In this document: positions 61,306-64,000 of the stretch, in pieces
Numbering within the stretch: position 1 is the stretch's first letter
Layout of the letters: each line of letters begins with the position of its first letter
Source: a bacterium
GTDB taxonomy: Bacteria > Hinthialibacterota > Hinthialibacteria > OLB16
Assembly: GCA_022072055.1 (NCBI GenBank)
Contig: JAJVIK010000010.1
Span: 1 to 64,000 of the forward strand
Reading direction: 5' to 3'
Length of the DNA stretch: 64,000 nucleotides
Notes under the pieces: model-generated
The model's input: only the letters and a program-made list of their open reading frames with translations
Database searches by the model: none
What the model was told of the DNA's origin: nothing
Made by a program: the position numbers and the translations under genes

Positions 61306-61509
61306 ATGAGGAAAATGAAACGGGTTCATGGGATGGGCATCCTGCTCCTGCTCGCCACCGCGTTCCTGATGACCGGCTGCTGCATGCGACTGCAGTCGCC
61401 GGTGGTCTTCGATTCGTGCGGCTGCAATTGGAGCTGTGTCGACAACTGTGGCGGCTGCGGGAACTGCAACTCGTGCTGCCCGGCGCCCTGCGACCCTTCC
61501 TATCGCTAA
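61306..61509 (+). CDS. Cys-rich small lipoprotein
   Basis: The 67-residue protein has a signal peptide and the lipobox FLMTGC, followed by a segment with many Cys residues (CGCNWSCVDNCGGCGNCNSCC). It resembles no family I know. It could bind metal or form a disulfide-knotted knob at the outer membrane. GAGGAGG lies ahead of the ATG. A strong terminator follows, so the gene is a single transcript unit. Confidence 0.65.
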   Translation: MRKMKRVHGMGILLLLATAFLMTGCCMRLQSPVVFDSCGCNWSCVDNCGGCGNCNSCCPAPCDPSYR

Positions 61510-61533
61510 TTCAGCCCTGACCCACATCCAAGC

Positions 61534-61571
61534 CGGCCCGGAAACCCAGTTTCCGGGCCGAACGTGTTTTT
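61534..61571 (+). terminator. Rho-independent terminator
   Basis: CGGCCCGGAAA (61534-61544) pairs perfectly with TTTCCGGGCCG (61550-61560) around a five-base loop, and a T run (61566-61571) follows nearby. It ends the Cys-rich lipoprotein transcript. Confidence 0.85.
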
Positions 61572-61637
61572 GCCGGGGAAGATTTTGCCCCCCCTTTCGG
61601 GCTACACTCCCGGCTGGCCCTCGGCCGATCCCTTCTG

Positions 61638-62870
61638 ATGAAGATTCTCTTTCTTTGCCAATATTTCCCGCCTGAGACCAACGCCCCGGCCTCGCGGGTC
61701 TCGGAGCTGTGCCGCTGTTGGGCCCAGTCCGGGGAGGAGGTGACCGTGGTCACCGCCTTCCCCAACCACCCCACCGGGATCATCCCCCCCGAGTATCGCG
61801 GCATGCGGTTTCTGCGGGAGGAATACTTTGGGTGCCGGGTCCTGCGCTCTTGGATTTACGCCACCCCCAACAAGGGTTTCTTCAAACGCGTGCTTTCCTT
61901 CCTTTCGTTCATGGTCTCCTCGATGCTGGTCGCGATCTTCCGCGCGGGAAAATGTGATGTGGTGATCGCCACCTCTCCGCAGCTCTTCGCCGGACTGGCG
62001 GGCTGGGTGGTGAGCGTCCTCAAGCGCCGCCCGTTCGTGTTGGAGGTGCGCGACCTGTGGCCGGACTCGGCGATCCAGCTGGGGGTCCTCAAGAACCGGA
62101 TGTTGATCGCTTTGTCACGACGATTGGAGTCCTTCCTCTACCGTCGCGCCGCGCTGCTGGTGCCGGTCTCCGAGTCCATCCGCGACGCCATCCGAAGTCA
62201 TGAGGTTCCGGAGGAGCGCCTGCTGGTGCTCCCCAACGGGATTGACCCTGAACTCTTTTTTCCCGGGATCCGATCGAGTGAAAAGCGGAAGGAGATCGGG
62301 ATCGGCGAGGAGTTTGTGGTCTCCTACATCGGTACGCATGGCATGGCGCACGGCCTGGATCGAATTATTGAGGCCGCCCACCTGCTCCGTGACCGCGCGG
62401 ACATCCATTTTCTGTTTATCGGCGAGGGAGCCAAGAAGGAAGAGGTGGTGCGCCATGCCCGCAAGCTCGGACTTGAACGGATCACCTTTCTCTCGACTCA
62501 ACCCAAGAAGGAGATTCCGGCCTGGTACGCGGCCTCGGATCTTCCGATGGTCTCGCTGCTCGATCTGCCGGTGTTCACCACCGTGCTCCCCTCCAAGATG
62601 TTCGAGATCATGGCCTGCGAACGCCCCATTCTGATGGTCGCCAAGGGGGAATGCGCGCGATTGCTGGAGCGCGCGCGGGCGGGGATGGTCCTGGAAACCA
62701 ACGATCCGGCGCGGATGGCCGCGGCCATCGAGGAGCTCGCGGGCGATCCGGAGCGATGTCGGCGCTATGCCGAGGCGGGCAGGAGATTTGTGCTGGAGAA
62801 CTTTGATCGACGACGGCTCGCGGAGACCTATCTGCAGCGCCTCAAGCAGGTGGCGGGCAAAGGGGAGTAG
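61638..62870 (+). CDS. GT4-family glycosyltransferase (WcaI-like)
   Basis: The 410-residue GT-B enzyme opens with ILFLCQYFPPETNAPASRVSELC and TAFPNHPTG, then EVRDLWPDSAIQLG and VLPNGIDPELF. The donor domain has VSYIGTHGMAHGLDRIIEAA, LFIGEGAKKEEV and the EX7E region LPSKMFEIMACERPIL. These match WcaI/colanic-acid type transferases. It probably builds an exopolysaccharide or O-antigen. The start ATG is immediately followed by the fold's first strand. Confidence 0.9.
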   Translation: MKILFLCQYFPPETNAPASRVSELCRCWAQSGEEVTVVTAFPNHPTGIIPPEYRGMRFLREEYFGCRVLRSWIYATPNKGFFKRVLSFLSFMVSSMLVAIFRAGKCDVVIATSPQLFAGLAGWVVSVLKRRPFVLEVRDLWPDSAIQLGVLKNRMLIALSRRLESFLYRRAALLVPVSESIRDAIRSHEVPEERLLVLPNGIDPELFFPGIRSSEKRKEIGIGEEFVVSYIGTHGMAHGLDRIIEAAHLLRDRADIHFLFIGEGAKKEEVVRHARKLGLERITFLSTQPKKEIPAWYAASDLPMVSLLDLPVFTTVLPSKMFEIMACERPILMVAKGECARLLERARAGMVLETNDPARMAAAIEELAGDPERCRRYAEAGRRFVLENFDRRRLAETYLQRLKQVAGKGE

Positions 62871-62890
62871 AACTCCCCCTCAAGGTTCCG

Positions 62891-62911
62891 CCCTGGAGTC
62901 CAACTCCGGGG
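62891..62911. terminator. Possible bidirectional terminator hairpin
   Basis: CCCTGGAGT pairs with ACTCCGGGG (one G-T pair) around CCA, between the convergent GT4 and queE genes. No T run follows on either side, so termination is uncertain. Confidence 0.35.
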
Positions 62912-62929
62912 CGAGCGGGTGAAAATGCT

Positions 62930-63595
62930 CTAAACCCCGGTCCGGGAGGGGTCCCAAATAAACTTGTGGAGCTGCAGCTGAAATCGAACCGGGAGGTTCT
63001 CCTCCAGAATCCACTCCACCAGCTCGGCGGGGTCGATCTCTCCGAAGACCGGCGAAAACAAGATGGAATTCACCCGGCGCTCCAGACGGTAGGTCCGGAC
63101 CACGCCGCGCGCCCACTCGAAATCCGCCCTATCCGCGATCACAAACTTGATTTCATCCCGCCAGACCAGCTGATCCAGATTGGACCAGAGGTTCCTCTCC
63201 ATTTCCCCCGACCCCGGACATTTGAGATCCATGATCCGAATGACCCCCTCCGGGAGAAGCTCCAAGGGATGAGACCCGGCGGTCTCGATCAGCACGGTAA
63301 ACCCCGAGTCCAGGAGGCGCCTGCACAGCAACGGGCAGTTGGGCTGAGCGAGCGGCTCGCCGCCGGTCACCTCCACGAGGGAAATCCCTGAGGCCTCCAC
63401 GGCCTCAAGGATTCCGGAGATCGGTGTTCGCGTCCCCCCGGAAAAGGCGTAGGCGGTGTCGCACCAACGGCACCGGAGCGGGCAACCGGTCAGGCGGATG
63501 AAGAAACACGGAAGGCCCGCGTGAGTGCTTTCCCCCTGGATCGAGGGATACATTTCGGTGAGGAGGACGGTGGGCTCCCTCTCCGGATCGCTCAC
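62930..63595 (-). CDS. queE: 7-carboxy-7-deazaguanine synthase (radical SAM)
   Basis: The 221-residue enzyme makes the 7-deazaguanine ring for queuosine and related tRNA or DNA modifications. It starts with TEMYPSIQGESTHAGLPCFFIRL, then the Cys triad CPLRCRWCDT. VEVTGGEPLAQ binds SAM, and LKCPGSGEMERNLWSN and DEIKFVI follow. The start is GTG 63595, overlapping the MoxR stop (GTGA). No other queuosine genes are in view. Confidence 0.93.
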   Translation of the reverse strand: MSDPEREPTVLLTEMYPSIQGESTHAGLPCFFIRLTGCPLRCRWCDTAYAFSGGTRTPISGILEAVEASGISLVEVTGGEPLAQPNCPLLCRRLLDSGFTVLIETAGSHPLELLPEGVIRIMDLKCPGSGEMERNLWSNLDQLVWRDEIKFVIADRADFEWARGVVRTYRLERRVNSILFSPVFGEIDPAELVEWILEENLPVRFQLQLHKFIWDPSRTGV

Positions 63596-64000
63596 GCCGC
63601 CACCCCCAGGCTTTTGGGCGTGTCCTCCAGCACATAATCGAGGATCTGATCCGGGGTGATCCCCTCGGCCTCCCCCTCGAAGTTGAGGATCAGACGATGC
63701 CTGAGGGCCGGGTGGAGACTCCGCGCGATGTCCTCGAAGCTCACATTGAAGCGTTCGTGCAGAAGGGCGCGTATTTTCCCGGCCAGAACCAGGACCTGCG
63801 CGCCGCGCGGGGAGCTGCCGTAGCGCACATACCGGTTCACATCCTCGACCGCGAATTCGCCCCCAGGGTGGGTGGCGAGCACCAGACGGACCGCGTAGTC
63901 GTTGACATGCGGCGCGATGGGGACCTCGCGCGCGGTGGCGCGGAGCCGCAGGATGGTCTCGGCATCCACCACGCGCTCCACCTGGGGGAGCGCCTCGGCG
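63592..64000 (-). CDS. MoxR-family AAA+ ATPase, C-terminal part (runs off window)
   Basis: The frame enters from beyond the window end and supplies the last 135 residues. The lid domain is seen: IAPHVNDYAVRLVLATHP, then YVRYGSSPRGAQVLVLAGKIRALL and VSFEDIARSLHPALRHRLILNFEGEAEG. MoxR ATPases act as chaperones for metal insertion or complex assembly, usually beside DUF58 and von Willebrand genes, which should lie outside this window. It is coupled to queE by a four-base overlap. Confidence 0.9.
   Translation of the reverse strand, partial: AEALPQVERVVDAETILRLRATAREVPIAPHVNDYAVRLVLATHPGGEFAVEDVNRYVRYGSSPRGAQVLVLAGKIRALLHERFNVSFEDIARSLHPALRHRLILNFEGEAEGITPDQILDYVLEDTPKSLGVAA

Overview
The window is about 64 kb of GC-rich DNA packed with genes on both strands. 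An O-antigen ligase, several lipoproteins with a lipobox and many signal-peptide proteins point to a Gram-negative (diderm) bacterium. Secreted esterases, a heparinase-like lyase, a pectate-lyase-like protein and AtuA-type genes would suit an uncultured environmental lineage such as the PVC group, Hydrogenedentota, Sumerlaeota or Poribacteria. That placement is inference: no rRNA or other decisive marker is present.

Layout. 0-10.7 kb: a short Fur-type regulator, pgi, cell-envelope and secreted proteins, a GT4 glycosyltransferase, a secreted metallophosphoesterase, a beta-hydroxyacid dehydrogenase and a polytopic membrane protein. 10.8-13.2 kb: an NtrC-type sigma-54 activator whose receiver has Glu at the phospho-Asp position, followed by a degenerate GGDEF protein. 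13.2-20.9 kb: an orphan BMP binding protein, a short hybrid-cluster protein (hcp), an O-antigen ligase, a GT2 enzyme and mutS. 21.2-25.0 kb: a DapA-family aldolase convergent with an acyl-CoA dehydrogenase/AtuA/AtuA-like operon. 25.2-29.9 kb: small regulatory and membrane proteins, a C39-like peptidase, an APC permease and a secreted esterase.

29.9-41.3 kb is an accessory island. It holds a RelE-like toxin-antitoxin (TA) pair, an HpaI-type aldolase, VapBC, a tRNA-Leu(TAA), and then a translationally coupled locus derived from a type III restriction-modification (R-M) operon. That locus runs mod remnant with an embedded DUF559 nuclease, MntA, HepT, an internally deleted res, and a CocE-type hydrolase. 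It is followed by two RHS fragments, a possible immunity gene and an insertion sequence (IS). Both large R-M subunits have lost their catalytic middles yet stay open in frame, and two families of hairpin repeat are read through as protein. This locus is the best candidate for something unusual here. Gene decay by repeat insertion is the conservative reading, and repurposing around the MntA-HepT pair is the bolder one.

41.3-53.1 kb: a lipoprotein, nusB-ribH-ribBA, a helical protein of unknown function, phnX, rpiB, a receiver-DHp protein without an ATPase, and a cluster of secreted esterase, TIM-barrel-like protein and two beta-propellers. 53.1-57.2 kb: a PIN toxin with its antitoxin, a large heparinase II/III-like lyase carrying an interspersed repeat in frame, and hicB with a frameshifted hicA. 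57.4-64 kb: a pectate-lyase-like protein, a PolX-type polymerase/PHP protein, a Cys-rich lipoprotein, a GT4 enzyme, queE and the end of a MoxR ATPase gene.

Five TA modules lie between 29.9 and 57.2 kb. A short dispersed repeat (core TCCCTCACGGTCGCGGCTC) occurs three times, twice between genes and once inside a gene. All calls come from reading the sequence; no database search was possible.
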